Below, piece by piece: positions 6,006 through 6,382 of a stretch of DNA of 6,382 nucleotides. Position numbers and translations under genes: made by a program. Source of the stretch: Sulfurimonas sp. Its GTDB lineage: Bacteria > Campylobacterota > Campylobacteria > Campylobacterales > Sulfurimonadaceae. The notes below the pieces were generated by a model. That model made no database searches. It saw only the letters and a program-made list of their open reading frames with translations, and was not told the origin of the DNA. How positions within the stretch are numbered: position 1 is the first letter of the stretch; each line of letters begins with the position of its first letter. The stretch lies in NCBI GenBank assembly GCA_022712775.1, contig JAFLJZ010000160.1, forward strand, positions 1-6,382, read 5' to 3'.

Positions 6006-6382
6006 ATGTTAAAATCACTTTACGCCGGAATTTCCGGACTACAGTCTCACCAAATTGCAATGGATGTAGAATCAAATAACATTGCAAATGTAAACACAAC
6101 GGGTTTTAAGTACTCTCGTGCGAACTTCTCAGATCTATTAGCTCAGACAAGTTCTATCGCTACCGCTCCTCAAGGCGCTTTAGGTGGTAAAAATCCAGTA
6201 CAGGTTGGTCTTGGTTCTACCGTGAGCTCAACTACGAGAATTTTTTCACAAGGTTCTATTCAAAATACAGATAAAAATACAGATGTTGCAATTCAAGGGG
6301 ATGGTTTTTTTATAATCTCGCCAGATGGAGGGAACACTTATAAGTACACTCGGGCAGGGGACTTTAAGTTTGACGCCGCAGG
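6006..6382 (+). CDS. flgE: Flagellar hook protein FlgE, N-terminal part (3' end outside window)
   Basis: This encodes the first 125 residues of the main hook subunit, which polymerises into the curved universal joint between rod and filament. The N-terminus MLKSLYAGISGLQSHQIAMD, then SNNIANVNTTGFKYSRANFSDLL (about 23-45), is the axial-protein D0 helix and closely resembles the large campylobacterial hook protein (C. jejuni Cj1729c, as I recall it). NPVQVGLGSTVSSTTRIFSQGSIQ and NTDKNTDVAIQGDGFFIIS follow, as in all FlgE proteins. The frame is open to the last base, so the gene continues; campylobacterial relatives are far longer than the enteric protein. The start is supported by AAAGGA (5994-5999), 6 nt before the ATG, which lies in the right arm of an inverted repeat. 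It has its own sigma-54 promoter at 5928-5946, and no terminator separates it from the upstream genes. Confidence 0.93.
   Translation, partial: MLKSLYAGISGLQSHQIAMDVESNNIANVNTTGFKYSRANFSDLLAQTSSIATAPQGALGGKNPVQVGLGSTVSSTTRIFSQGSIQNTDKNTDVAIQGDGFFIISPDGGNTYKYTRAGDFKFDAA

Noticed and set aside
6305..6311. Run of seven T in flgE as a phase-variable tract
   Set aside because: Short runs of this length are common in AT-rich coding DNA, and the Phe codons belong to the conserved GDGFF motif.
1..6382. CRISPR arrays, tRNA or rRNA genes, transposons, phage or defence genes
   Set aside because: None seen: no regularly spaced repeats, no tRNA-like cloverleaf noticed by eye, no transposase or integrase motifs; gene content is ordinary core chromosome.

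Overview
The window looks like a chromosomal segment of a motile member of the Campylobacterota (Epsilonproteobacteria), most likely a free-living Sulfurimonas-type organism. The grounds are AT-rich DNA, proteins of typical campylobacterial composition, the order fliK-flgD-flgE, a FlgE N-terminus of the long campylobacterial hook-protein type, and two sigma-54 promoters of the TTGGAA-N8-GC-TTT type. The genus is an inference; the phylum is well supported.

Left part (1-2098, plus strand). The 3' end of dnaG (primase) is followed after 35 nt by a PP-loop ATPase fused to an NFACT-R-like C-terminal domain. This is a predicted RNA-thiolating enzyme, often mis-named tRNA thiouridylase or methyltransferase. 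After 44 nt comes a 139-residue protein that reads as a degenerate GGDEF domain without the GGDEF motif. A hairpin terminator just after this gene lies inside the tail of the next, convergent gene.

Middle (2091-2339, minus strand). A small gene encodes an exported protein with a signal peptide and a C-x3-C pair. Its 3' end overlaps the preceding gene by 8 bp, and its 5' end faces the flagellar promoter.

Right part (2340-6382, plus strand). This is a hook-assembly cluster: sigma-54 promoter, fliK (hook-length ruler and export switch), flgD (hook cap), a 416-residue FlgE-family paralogue, a second sigma-54 promoter, and the start of the main hook gene flgE, which runs off the window. These genes build the hook outside the cell through the flagellar type III export system, and the sigma-54 sites place them in the middle flagellar class.

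The most unusual signal lies between the two flgE-family genes. A perfect 13-bp inverted repeat has its left arm directly after the sigma-54 -12 element and its right arm covering the flgE ribosome binding site up to the base before the ATG. The predicted start of the local transcript falls at the end of the left arm. Read-through mRNA from the fliK promoter would therefore carry both arms and could hide the flgE ribosome binding site, while mRNA from the local promoter would lack the hiding strand. This promoter-dependent translational switch is a hypothesis drawn from the sequence.
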